The position numbers were made by a program, and so were the translations under genes. The notes beneath the pieces were generated by a model. It did not search any database. It had not been told where the DNA came from and was given only the letters and a program-made list of their open reading frames with translations. Positions 1 to 6,409 of a stretch of DNA of 10,499 bases are shown here, one piece after another. The DNA comes from Candidatus Woesearchaeota archaeon (GTDB lineage Archaea > Nanobdellota > Nanobdellia > Woesearchaeales > UBA525), in contig DUGD01000085.1 in the NCBI GenBank assembly GCA_013331575.1, forward strand, positions 520 through 11,018. The letters are read 5' to 3'. Within the stretch, counting starts at the first letter, position 1. Each line of letters begins with the position of its first letter.

Positions 1-36
1 TCAGTAACTATCTCAGTAACTATCTCAGTAACTATC
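1..36. repeat. 12-bp tandem repeat, three perfect copies
   Basis: TCAGTAACTATC is repeated exactly three times with no spacer, starting at the first base of the window, so more copies may lie to the left. The unit is a multiple of three. Read in frame 1 it encodes Ser-Val-Thr-Ile three times, followed by LVAA and a TAA at 49-51, so this could be the last codons of an upstream gene. Another plus-strand frame (from base 3) is also open, so coding is not established. Without the sequence to the left, array length and function are unknown. Confidence 0.9.
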
Positions 37-70
37 TTGGTGGCTGCATAACGTCGCCCGTCGCCGCTAG

Positions 71-102
71 TTTTATATGCTCAAGACGCGAGGGTTGTAT
101 AT
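71..102 (+). promoter_or_regulatory. Candidate archaeal promoter(s) for the GH13 gene
   Basis: Two TATA-like stretches occur here: TTTTATAT at 71-78 and GTATAT at 97-102. Using the 25-27 nt spacing seen elsewhere in this window, they predict transcription starts near 100 and 125. Neither coincides with an in-frame start codon, so the GH13 mRNA would have a leader of roughly 20-50 nt. Support is weak compared with the other promoters here. Confidence 0.35.
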
Positions 103-144
103 CGGCTACGCATCGAAGAGTGGCGTGGTAGTGTAGCTGCATCA

Positions 145-2139
145 GTGGTAGAGGTGAGCGTTTTGCAAGTACTGCAGTCATATCCTGATCGTGTCACGAA
201 GATCCTCCCTGACGAACCGCTCACATTCATCATCTCCGTCAAAGACGCTCCGAGCGATGCTCGTATCGAGGTCTGGACCGACATCGCTTGCAAGGAGTTC
301 TCCGCGACGCACGACAACGGTTTCGCTGTACCGCTCGTCCGCAAAGGGACGCAAGGAGGCGTGACCCGTTTCGAGCGTAGCGTGACCCCGACGCGATGCG
401 GATTCTTCGGGTTCTCCGTGAGATACCTCGCGGGCAAAAAATGGCATTGGATCGGCGATGACGGTTCGTACGAGAAACGTGCCATCACGACGCTCTACGT
501 CGAACCGTCATGGATACCGTCGGCCATCATCTACAACGCGTTCGTGCGGCAATTCGGCGCCAAAGACAAGAACAAGGACGGCATCATCGAGCCCGGAGAG
601 GGAGGGACGTTCAACGATCTCGTCGACCGCATGCCGCACTTCAAACGCTTAGGCATCAGCGCGATATACCTGAACCCTATCCAGATGACGGGCGATATCT
701 TCCAGTACAAGGACGACCTCAAGCCCCACTACCAGGATGAGACCAATCACTTACCGCTCCACATGCACCCGGGCTCCGTCTACACGGTCAAGGATTACAA
801 GTCTATCGACCCCGAACTCGGTTTCAACGAGAAGGACCCTGACACCGACCAGTACCATGAGTTCCGCCGCTTCGTCGCCGAATGCCACAAGAACGGGATA
901 CGCGTCATCTTAGACATCGTCTTCAGCCACACTGCACGCGACAGCCTGATACAGCGCATCCACCCTGAGTGGTTCGTGTACAAGAAAGACCCTGCATCGC
1001 TAAGCGAACCGTACGTCTATTACGAGAGTCCTGAAGCCGAAGATTATTGGGGCAAGCCCGATTACGCGTTCTCACCGTACGACCACGATATCTTCTGGAC
1101 TGATTGTTCACGGCTCAACTGGAACTGGAAGCCCGTGCCGGGACCGAACCCCCACCCTAGAAATCCTCGGATAAAAGAGATGCGCGACTACTTCAAGAGC
1201 GTCCTGCGCTACTGGATAAAACAGTACGGCGTGGACGGATTCCGCTTGGATGTCTCGTACGCGATCCCCTACGATTTCTGGCATGAGGCGCTCGCCGATT
1301 GCAGGATCGCGGCGCACGAGATATGCGCGCTCCACGCTACATCGCCCGAGAAGCAACCGCTCGCTCCTATCTCGTCAGACATCATGTTCGTCGGAGAGAC
1401 ATACGTCGATGACGTGTACGAGCTGCAGGAGTGCGGATTGACGATGCTCAACGGGGATTTCTCGTCCAAGATATTCTCCGTCGAGCAATTGAAAGGATAC
1501 TTGGACTACGCGTACAACATCTCGGGCGAGTTCTTCCCTCGCAATTCGCGCTGGATGCTCTTCCCGGAATGCCACGACTTCTCGCGGTTGCCGGAGAAAT
1601 TCAAGTCATCGTTGCACCACGATTGGTCGGACGTCCAATTGAACAAGAGCCGGTGGGTCCTCGCGGCGACGCTGCCCGGGACGCCGATGCTGCACAACGG
1701 CTACGAGGTCGTGGAGCACAAGAACGTCTCGGTGCGGACATACACCGGGATCAACTGGTCATCGCCGAAGAACATCACCGACTACATCGGGCGGGTGAAC
1801 CATGCGCGCAACACGCACCCTGCGTTGCAGAAAGGATCGTACACATTCGTCATGTCGGAACAAGGCGTTACCGGACAGGCGCAAGTGTACGCGTTCCTGC
1901 GCGACCACACCGACCACGACGGGAAACGCGATACGGTGCTCGTCGTGGTGAACATGGACTTCAACAACAAGGTCGACGCTGTTAGGATTGACTTACCAAC
2001 GCTTTCCGGCTACGATTGGGAGAGACCATTCGTGCTACACGACCTATTGACCGGCGCCACATACGAACGCAAAGGACATGAAGTGCTGGTGTTACTAGAG
2101 CCCGGAGAAAGCCATGTCTTTGAAGTGAAGGGGAAGTAG
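145..2139 (+). CDS. GH13 alpha-amylase-superfamily glycosidase/transglycosylase (GlgE-like features)
   Basis: This 664-residue protein acts on alpha-glucans. An N-terminal beta-sandwich-like domain (about 1-118) precedes a (beta/alpha)8 barrel with the GH13 motifs: region I DIVFSH (D257, H262), region II GFRLDV with nucleophile D369 and R367, region III VGET with acid/base E418, and region IV ECHD with D478. All three catalytic carboxylates are present. Region I has Ser where most members have Asn (NH becomes SH). A 12-residue EF-hand-like loop (D141-E152) sits just after the first barrel strand. The C-terminal beta domain (about 570-664), with HPAL and HDLLTG, resembles the tail of GlgE maltosyltransferases. 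Hydrolase versus transferase is undecided, and no glycogen or trehalose genes are nearby. No signal peptide is seen, so it is probably cytoplasmic. The GTG start is uncertain: GTG at 154 is a close alternative and no ATG lies upstream in frame. Confidence 0.9.
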   Translation: MVEVSVLQVLQSYPDRVTKILPDEPLTFIISVKDAPSDARIEVWTDIACKEFSATHDNGFAVPLVRKGTQGGVTRFERSVTPTRCGFFGFSVRYLAGKKWHWIGDDGSYEKRAITTLYVEPSWIPSAIIYNAFVRQFGAKDKNKDGIIEPGEGGTFNDLVDRMPHFKRLGISAIYLNPIQMTGDIFQYKDDLKPHYQDETNHLPLHMHPGSVYTVKDYKSIDPELGFNEKDPDTDQYHEFRRFVAECHKNGIRVILDIVFSHTARDSLIQRIHPEWFVYKKDPASLSEPYVYYESPEAEDYWGKPDYAFSPYDHDIFWTDCSRLNWNWKPVPGPNPHPRNPRIKEMRDYFKSVLRYWIKQYGVDGFRLDVSYAIPYDFWHEALADCRIAAHEICALHATSPEKQPLAPISSDIMFVGETYVDDVYELQECGLTMLNGDFSSKIFSVEQLKGYLDYAYNISGEFFPRNSRWMLFPECHDFSRLPEKFKSSLHHDWSDVQLNKSRWVLAATLPGTPMLHNGYEVVEHKNVSVRTYTGINWSSPKNITDYIGRVNHARNTHPALQKGSYTFVMSEQGVTGQAQVYAFLRDHTDHDGKRDTVLVVVNMDFNNKVDAVRIDLPTLSGYDWERPFVLHDLLTGATYERKGHEVLVLLEPGESHVFEVKGK

Positions 2140-2188
2140 ACGTTCTATTTGTGACTTCATTGTGTTAATGACTTGATTCCGGCATAGT

Positions 2189-2198
2189 CCTATATACT
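2189..2198 (+). promoter_or_regulatory. TATA box for the 75-residue membrane protein gene
   Basis: CCTATATACT sits about 40 nt before the ATG at 2234. A start site 25-27 nt downstream would fall near 2220, giving a leader of about 14 nt without a recognisable Shine-Dalgarno. A weaker GGTATCG at 2204-2210 would fit a leaderless start exactly, but it is a poor TATA box. Confidence 0.5.
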
Positions 2199-2233
2199 AG
2201 GTCGGTATCGTCACAGTCAGTACAGAGTCTCTT

Positions 2234-2461
2234 ATGGATGTTGATACGCGACGAAGATTGGGCCATCTCATACCTATCGTTACGTTCTTCCTCGCACTGT
2301 TGGCTTGGCTCGGGATATGGCTGTTCAGTGTGGATCTCTCGATTGCGGACAAGCAGATGGCGGCGTTGAATCTCCTCGCGTTCACGCTCGCGTCCGCCGT
2401 GACACTCCTCATCTTCGAGCTTGGCCGCGGGGAGAGCATCATAGCGTGGAAACGTGGTTGA
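2234..2461 (+). CDS. Small two-helix membrane protein, function unknown
   Basis: The product is 75 residues and I do not recognise its family. A short basic N-terminus (Arg6-Arg8) is followed by two hydrophobic helices, about residues 12-33 and 42-63, joined by a polar, Asp-containing turn (DLSIADKQ). The tail contains EIGR-like charged residues and ends WKRG. By the positive-inside rule, the basic N-terminus and basic C-terminus would both be cytoplasmic, making a helical hairpin. The first upstream in-frame stop is a TAG at 2198, so the start is well bounded at the ATG. It ends 7 nt before the end of the converging OB-fold gene. It could be a small membrane-complex subunit; nothing here gives a reaction. 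Confidence 0.7.
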   Translation: MDVDTRRRLGHLIPIVTFFLALLAWLGIWLFSVDLSIADKQMAALNLLAFTLASAVTLLIFELGRGESIIAWKRG

Positions 2462-2468
2462 TGCGTCT

Positions 2469-2807
2469 CTAGCATAGTTCCACCCTCGTCGTATCCACTT
2501 GTACGCGGCCGTTGTACCTCTCTTTTTTTCCGTCGACGATGATGCAGTCTCCATGGGAGACGTCCAGTTCTCCGTCCACCGATACGTCGATAGTGGATGG
2601 TTGCGTCAATGTAATGATCGTCAAGTTCCCTATCGCGCGCACGGCAACGACAGTTCCGTTGACGCGTATGGGTGCACTGTCTGGCAGAGCGCGCGCTTCG
2701 TCGAGGGAGTATGATTCCGGTTCCATCACGATGAGTGCGAAGAGGAGTCCTGCGATGCCAAGCGCCGACACGCAAAGCGATATTGCGATAATCCATCTGT
2801 CGTGCAT
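2469..2807 (-). CDS. Membrane-anchored OB-fold protein
   Basis: A 112-residue protein with one N-terminal hydrophobic helix (about residues 5-28) and a C-terminal beta-rich domain. The pattern VNGTVVAVRAIGNLTIITL, then ID-V-V, then HGDCIIVDGKKERYNGRVQV, is typical of small OB-fold nucleic-acid-binding (tRNA_anti-like) domains: a strand with G-V, a partner strand, and a GD-V-V-G turn before the last strands. Membrane-tethered proteins of this layout recur in archaeal genomes, usually unnamed. Nucleic-acid binding is inferred from the fold only; some OB folds bind sugars or proteins. The helix could be a signal anchor, leaving open which side of the membrane the OB domain faces. It converges on the small membrane gene at 2234-2461 with a 7-nt gap. 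A T7 run on the plus strand (2523-2529) corresponds to the Lys-Lys of its GKKER segment. Confidence 0.75.
   Translation of the reverse strand: MHDRWIIAISLCVSALGIAGLLFALIVMEPESYSLDEARALPDSAPIRVNGTVVAVRAIGNLTIITLTQPSTIDVSVDGELDVSHGDCIIVDGKKERYNGRVQVDTTRVELC
2517..2530 (+). terminator. Possible U-rich terminator for the small membrane protein gene
   Basis: A plus-strand pyrimidine tract ending in T7 (2523-2529) lies about 60 nt past the stop codon at 2459-2461. Archaeal RNA polymerase commonly terminates at such T runs. It lies antisense within the converging OB-fold gene, so termination there would limit overlapping transcription. Not supported by a hairpin. Confidence 0.35.
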
Positions 2808-2828
2808 GGCTTCGTGATTGCGTTCGCG

Positions 2829-2838
2829 TTCAAATCTT
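2829..2838 (-). promoter_or_regulatory. Weak TATA-like element for the OB-fold gene
   Basis: On the minus strand GATTTGAA is centred about 26 nt before the ATG at 2807. That is the leaderless spacing shared by clearer promoters in this window. The sequence itself is a poor TATA box, so the call rests mainly on position. Confidence 0.3.
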
Positions 2839-2896
2839 TCTCGTTGTCAAACCCGGAAGATATGCGGGCGACGTAAGCAACCACTTCTGTAGTAAC

Positions 2897-2911
2897 TACT
2901 AATTAATAGTA
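2897..2911. repeat. AT-rich inverted repeat upstream of the promoter at 2924
   Basis: TACTA and TAGTA arms flank a 5-nt ATTAA spacer. It lies about 44-58 nt before the start of the gene at 2955 and just upstream of its TATA box, in the region shared with the divergent OB-fold gene. This is a plausible regulator site, but such AT palindromes also arise by chance. Confidence 0.4.
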
Positions 2912-2923
2912 TCTAACCGTTAT

Positions 2924-2932
2924 GTTTATAAG
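2924..2932 (+). promoter_or_regulatory. TATA box, leaderless promoter for the 312-residue protein
   Basis: GTTTATAAG is centred about 26.5 nt before the ATG at 2955, so transcription should start on or next to that codon. The upstream in-frame ATG at 2922 overlaps this TATA box and would not be in the transcript, which decides the start of the gene. Confidence 0.75.
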
Positions 2933-2954
2933 GCTCAGTATCGCTCCAACCATC

Positions 2955-3893
2955 ATGGGATTAGGACGGCTATTCGCGCGGATGCGGCAGACTCGAGAAG
3001 ACAAGGCGCTCGAAGTGTATGCGAAGATCATCGCGGACCATGTCCGATCCGAATTCACATTCGCGCCAAAGAGACCGTTCCCTGTGGTGCACAAGATACC
3101 CTGGTTCGATCACGAGCGCGGTTCTGCATCGGCATCTCATTACGACTCCCGTACGAACGAACTATTGCTCGTCGATGATTCGTCCATCACGATGTATGAG
3201 CTCGTAGGGCATTATCTCTTCATGCAAGGACGCAGAGAATCCCTGAATTGCGATTATACGTTCTTCGAAAGAGTTGTCGAATCGGCCACGGGTTATATTG
3301 CATCGAAGGTGGAGTATCCCGACCGTAGCGATACTTGGGCGGTGTTTCTTGCGGCATCGCAACGCCATGAGGAGTCGCTGCAGCGGCACACGTCCGTGAT
3401 AAACATGAATCAGGACGATTCGCTTCTCAATTCCAAAGTTGATTATCGCGAGCTGGATTATCGCGAGCTGTATAGGTTGCAATCGTTGGTGCAATTGAAC
3501 GGAAGCATCAAAACCTACGGTTACAAGCTGTACTCTACGCTCGATTGGGCGAATAGCGAGAACTATGCGCCGTCACCGGAAGAATACGCCGTCGCTTCAC
3601 AGGCCATGCTTCTGCCGCGGCCCATCCGTTCGCTCACGGAAACTATGATCGGATTATTGATAAGCCGGCAAGAATCAGGAAAGGCCGCCTATCGTGCCAT
3701 CGGGTACGATCTCGGCGAATCGCTGTGGCAGTTACGCGCCAAAGATGCCGCGCTCGGAACCGAAGCCATCAATACGCTCATCGCAGCACCGCCACAAGGG
3801 TCATTCGCCGTGCTCCTCCAAGCGTACACGCTACTGGATACTCACGCGGTGCCAAACGGGCTCGCGACTCATCGTGCATCATCAAACGAATGA
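2955..3893 (+). CDS. Unrecognised 312-residue protein, possibly a degenerate zinc-peptidase-like protein
   Basis: I do not recognise the family with confidence. The protein begins with a basic amphipathic stretch (GRLFARMRQTRED) and has no signal peptide or clear membrane span. Residues about 60-110 read SHYDSRTNELLLVDDSSITMYELVGHYLFM, followed by FFERVVESATGYIAS. This resembles the arrangement in small zincins, where an HELVHYL helix is followed by an E-containing helix (EF-EGxA-Y). The metal-binding pattern is not intact: Y81-E82-L83-V84-G85-H86 replaces H-E-x-x-H, so an inactive relative is the best guess. Residues 163-172 are a perfect DNA-level duplication (DYREL twice). The C-terminal third is helical (SLTETMIGLL, QLRAKDAAL). 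It is a single-gene unit with its own TATA box, and a hairpin lies 40 nt past its stop. Start chosen from TATA spacing. Confidence 0.75.
   Translation: MGLGRLFARMRQTREDKALEVYAKIIADHVRSEFTFAPKRPFPVVHKIPWFDHERGSASASHYDSRTNELLLVDDSSITMYELVGHYLFMQGRRESLNCDYTFFERVVESATGYIASKVEYPDRSDTWAVFLAASQRHEESLQRHTSVINMNQDDSLLNSKVDYRELDYRELYRLQSLVQLNGSIKTYGYKLYSTLDWANSENYAPSPEEYAVASQAMLLPRPIRSLTETMIGLLISRQESGKAAYRAIGYDLGESLWQLRAKDAALGTEAINTLIAAPPQGSFAVLLQAYTLLDTHAVPNGLATHRASSNE
3441..3470 (+). repeat. Perfect 15-bp tandem duplication inside the gene
   Basis: GATTATCGCGAGCTG occurs twice back to back, in frame, encoding Asp-Tyr-Arg-Glu-Leu twice. The copies are identical even at synonymous positions, which suggests a recent replication-slippage event. 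Confidence 0.9.
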
Positions 3894-3925
3894 GCGTCAG
3901 CAGTCAATTCTTTGTTCCCGCAATG

Positions 3926-4081
3926 TCATGCCAGTACCATCGTTTTCTGATGGTACTTGCCAAGGCAGTGATAGTCGCAGAACATCCGCTCCCGCCCATC
4001 CACGAGGTGTCGCAGTGCGTTCGCCGCCACGATGGGCGCGTCGCACTCATCGCATCGTAACAGTCTTTCCCGTATGGCCAT
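3926..4081 (-). CDS. TRASH-like zinc-finger microprotein
   Basis: A 51-residue protein that is essentially one metal-binding module: C10-x2-C13, then 21 residues, then C35-x3-C39, within RCDEC and FCDYHCLGKYH. The C-x(19-22)-C-x3-C spacing is the published signature of the TRASH domain, a treble-clef-like module tied to metal sensing and trafficking in prokaryotes; FCDYHC-x-KYH also looks like the FCS-x-xC-x-KF ending of that family. The ATG at 4081 is preceded by GGAGGAGGGTGA, with GGAGG ending 9 nt before it, an excellent Shine-Dalgarno. A GTG at 4114 would add 11 residues but has no such site. The codons for the last residues form half of a perfect hairpin. It may act alone as a metal-binding or DNA-binding adaptor; the target is unknown. 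It faces LonB divergently across about 270 nt. Confidence 0.65.
   Translation of the reverse strand: MAIRERLLRCDECDAPIVAANALRHLVDGRERMFCDYHCLGKYHQKTMVLA
3930..3960. terminator. Perfect 9-bp hairpin at the convergent gene ends
   Basis: AGTACCATC (3933-3941) and GATGGTACT (3949-3957) are exact inverted copies around a 7-nt loop, GTTTTCT; past one mismatch two more pairs can form. It overlaps the last codons of the zinc-finger gene on the minus strand and begins 40 nt after the stop of the plus-strand gene ending at 3893. It could end or stabilise either transcript. There is no trailing T run, so the terminator label is tentative. Confidence 0.45.
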
Positions 4082-4086
4082 AGGTC

Positions 4087-4098
4087 TCACCCTCCTCC
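4087..4098 (-). promoter_or_regulatory. Strong Shine-Dalgarno deciding the zinc-finger gene start
   Basis: Minus-strand GGAGGAGGGTGA contains GGAGG nine bases before the ATG at 4081. Most other genes here look leaderless, so this marks the gene as having a translated leader mRNA and argues for 4081 over the GTG at 4114. Confidence 0.65.
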
Positions 4099-4110
4099 CT
4101 ATTATCTCTT

Positions 4111-4176
4111 GCACCGGCGACTCCTTCGTCGTCCGCTCGTCGCGTATCTACCGCTTCTCTCGCTTCAGGCCGGTGC
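4111..4176 (-). other. Inverted-repeat element in the zinc-finger gene leader
   Basis: GCACCGGC (4111-4118) and GCCGGTGC (4169-4176) are exact 8-bp complements enclosing 50 nt. If transcription begins at the minus-strand TATA at 4255-4262, this stem would lie in a leader of about 150 nt, just ahead of the Shine-Dalgarno. The self-complementary TTCTGCAGAA (4194-4203) lies further upstream in the same leader. No known riboswitch is recognised. Confidence 0.35.
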
Positions 4177-4253
4177 GCGCTGTCGCGTAAGCTTCTGCAG
4201 AAATGTCGTCGCTGCACCGTGTCGCTGCGAATGGGAATGCGTTGATTCCTAGA

Positions 4254-4263
4254 GATATATACT
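4254..4263 (-). promoter_or_regulatory. TATA box on the minus strand in the LonB upstream region
   Basis: Minus-strand AGTATATATC is a good TATA box. It predicts initiation near 4232, but no ATG, GTG or TTG start fits there as a leaderless gene. The nearest credible coding start downstream is the zinc-finger gene at 4081, giving a leader of about 150 nt. Confidence 0.5.
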
Positions 4264-4308
4264 TTGCTTTTTTCTCGTGATATCGGTCGTGAAGTATTAT
4301 ACACAATC

Positions 4309-4317
4309 TTTTTAAAC
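4309..4317 (+). promoter_or_regulatory. TATA box for lonB
   Basis: CTTTTTAAA is centred near 4313, predicting initiation around 4339. That leaves a leader of about 10 nt consisting largely of GGGGAG (4340-4345), a short purine-rich Shine-Dalgarno-like stretch, followed by TAT and the ATG at 4349. Confidence 0.6.
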
Positions 4318-4348
4318 CGTCGAGAGGTCCAAGACCATAGGGGAGTAT

Positions 4349-6349
4349 ATGAACAAACGCAAACAGCCGATAGGCAAAAACGCACCTACTACTCTCAAGA
4401 CTACTGCGAACGCCAAGACTCCGAAGCCCGCAGTGAAAACGGCCGCTCCCAAGAAAGCCGATTCTTACACTTCCACTGCCGATATCGATATCTCGAAGAC
4501 GATCATCGACCAAGTCATCGGCCAGGAAGAGGCAGTCGAGATCATAAAGAAGGCGTCGAAGCAACGCCGTCACGTCCTCCTCATCGGAGAGCCCGGCACC
4601 GGCAAGTCCATGCTCGGCCTCGCGCTCGCAGAACTCCTCCCGAAAGAGAAACTCGTCGATATCCTCAGCTTCCCGAACCAGAACGATGAGAACCAACCGC
4701 TAATCCGCACCGTCAAATCCGGCGAAGGGCGGAAGATAGTCCTCTCGGCGCGCCTCTCCGGCGAATCGTTCTTCCGCAACCAAGGGCTCATCATGCTTGT
4801 CCTCGCCATCGTCGCGATGATCGCGCCATGGTGGATATTCAAGAGCTACACTACTGATTACAACTCGACCGTCGGCGCTATCATGTTCGTCGCGTTCTTC
4901 GTCGGCGGCATGGTCTTCCTCGTCATGGCGATACTCTTCATGAACATGGGCAAACGCATGAGTCCGGGCAAGGTCATCGTTCCAAAAGTAATCGTCGATA
5001 ACTTCCAACGCAAGGAATCGCCGTTCTACGATGCGACGGGCGCGCACGCAGGCGCACTCCTGGGCGACGTTCTCCACGACCCATTCCAATCGGGCGGTCT
5101 CGGGACTCCTGCGCACGAGCGCGTCGTCGCAGGCATGATCCACAAAGCGCACATGGGCGTCCTGTTCATCGACGAAATAGCGACGTTGCAGCCGCACACG
5201 CAGCAAGAGCTCCTCACCGCCCTCCAAGAAGGGCAGTACCCGATCACCGGACAGTCAGAGCGCAGCGCGGGCGCGATGGTACGCACCGAAGCGGTGCCTT
5301 GCAGCTTCATCCTCGTCGCCGCAGGCAATCTGGAGACGATACAGCACCTCCATCCTGCGTTACGCAGCCGCATCCGCGGCTACGGCTACGAAGTGTACAT
5401 GCGCGAGACGATGAGCGACACCGCCGAGAACAGATACAAGATAGCGAAGTTCATCGCGCAGGAAGTCGCGAAAGACAAACGCATCCCGCACTTTAGCAAG
5501 GCGGCCATCGATGTCATCATCCAAGAGGCGCGCCGCAGAGCGAACCACAAGGGCCACCTCACGCTACGCCTACGCGAGCTCGGCGGTCTCATCCGCGCCG
5601 CAGGCGACCTCGCCGTCGAGAAAGGAGCAAAACTCGTCGAGCCAGAGCACATATTCGCGGCGCGCGAAGTCGCACGCCCGCTCGAGCAGCAGATAGCGGA
5701 CAAGTTCATCGAGCGCAAGAAAGAGTATGAGGTCATCATCACAAAGGGCAAGCTCGTCGGTCGCGTCAACGGCCTCGCCGTCATCGGGTCGGGCAGTACC
5801 TTCAGCGGCATCATCCTCCCCATCGAGAGCCAGGTCACGCCGGGCGGCAAGCAGCAGGAGATCATCGCCACCGGCAAGTTAGGCGACATCGCGAAGGAGG
5901 CGGTCAAGAACGTGAGCGCCATCATCAAGAGCTACTTCGGCGAGGACATGAAGGAGAAGTACGACATCTACGTGCAGTTCCTGCAGACCTACGAAGGCGT
6001 CGAGGGCGACAGCGCATCCATCGCAGTTGCTATTACCATCATCAGCAGCCTCGCGGACGCGCCCATCAAGCAGAATTACGCAGTCACCGGCAGCCTGTCG
6101 GTCAGAGGCGATGTCCTCCCTGTCGGCGGCGTGAGCGCGAAAGTCGAAGCGGCGATAGAGGCAGGCATCGAGCATGTCATCGTGCCGGAATCGAACCTGC
6201 AGGACATCGTCATCGACGAGGCGAAACTCAAACGCATCAAGATCATCCCCGTCAAGACCATCATCGACGTCGTGGACGAGATGATCGACTGGAAAGGCAA
6301 GGAGAAGACCCGCGCGCGCTTCAATTCGAAGAAACGGATCACTCTCTGA
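4349..6349 (+). CDS. lonB: Membrane-anchored ATP-dependent protease LonB
   Basis: This 666-residue enzyme unfolds and degrades cytoplasmic and membrane proteins at the inner face of the membrane. A Lys/Ala-rich, probably disordered tail (1-43) precedes the AAA+ module: Walker A GEPGTGKS at 80-87, Walker B VLFIDE at 271-276, and sensor-1-like VAAGN. Between the Walker motifs lie two hydrophobic helices (about 146-165 and 175-198), the hallmark of archaeal LonB. The C-terminal S16 peptidase domain has the Ser-Lys dyad, S555 in GDSAS and K598 in GGVSAKV, 43 residues apart as in E. coli Lon (S679/K722). The basic tail follows the peptidase domain. Length and architecture are normal and all key residues are present, so it should be active. 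It is transcribed alone from its own TATA box; the next gene has a separate promoter. Confidence 0.97.
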   Translation: MNKRKQPIGKNAPTTLKTTANAKTPKPAVKTAAPKKADSYTSTADIDISKTIIDQVIGQEEAVEIIKKASKQRRHVLLIGEPGTGKSMLGLALAELLPKEKLVDILSFPNQNDENQPLIRTVKSGEGRKIVLSARLSGESFFRNQGLIMLVLAIVAMIAPWWIFKSYTTDYNSTVGAIMFVAFFVGGMVFLVMAILFMNMGKRMSPGKVIVPKVIVDNFQRKESPFYDATGAHAGALLGDVLHDPFQSGGLGTPAHERVVAGMIHKAHMGVLFIDEIATLQPHTQQELLTALQEGQYPITGQSERSAGAMVRTEAVPCSFILVAAGNLETIQHLHPALRSRIRGYGYEVYMRETMSDTAENRYKIAKFIAQEVAKDKRIPHFSKAAIDVIIQEARRRANHKGHLTLRLRELGGLIRAAGDLAVEKGAKLVEPEHIFAAREVARPLEQQIADKFIERKKEYEVIITKGKLVGRVNGLAVIGSGSTFSGIILPIESQVTPGGKQQEIIATGKLGDIAKEAVKNVSAIIKSYFGEDMKEKYDIYVQFLQTYEGVEGDSASIAVAITIISSLADAPIKQNYAVTGSLSVRGDVLPVGGVSAKVEAAIEAGIEHVIVPESNLQDIVIDEAKLKRIKIIPVKTIIDVVDEMIDWKGKEKTRARFNSKKRITL

Positions 6350-6378
6350 TATCTTCTTTAGAGGGATTTCGTCGCAAT

Positions 6379-6388
6379 CCTAATATAT
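6379..6388 (+). promoter_or_regulatory. TATA box, leaderless promoter for the amidotransferase gene
   Basis: TAATATAT (6381-6388) is centred 25.5 nt before the ATG at 6410. This puts the transcription start at the initiation codon and makes the gene independent of lonB. Confidence 0.75.
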
Positions 6389-6409
6389 CCCCGTTCTCGT
6401 CGCTCGCGC

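Noticed and set aside
1431..1985. A 184-codon open frame overlapping the GH13 gene
   Set aside because: It lies entirely within the GH13 coding sequence and its translation is Arg/Ala/His-rich without family marks. The GH13 frame has catalytic motifs across the same region.
2922..2954. The upstream ATG at 2922 as start of the 312-residue protein
   Set aside because: The codon overlaps the TATA box at 2924-2932 and would lie upstream of the transcription start, so the eleven extra residues are unlikely to be made.
4111..4235. A tRNA or box C/D RNA in the space before lonB
   Set aside because: No T-loop consensus, acceptor pairing, or C and D box pair could be found on either strand; only an isolated 8-bp stem is present.
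4148..4696. A 182-codon minus-strand open frame over the start of lonB
   Set aside because: It runs antisense through the LonB Walker A region and crosses the lonB promoter. Its acidic/basic composition mirrors the LonB codons.
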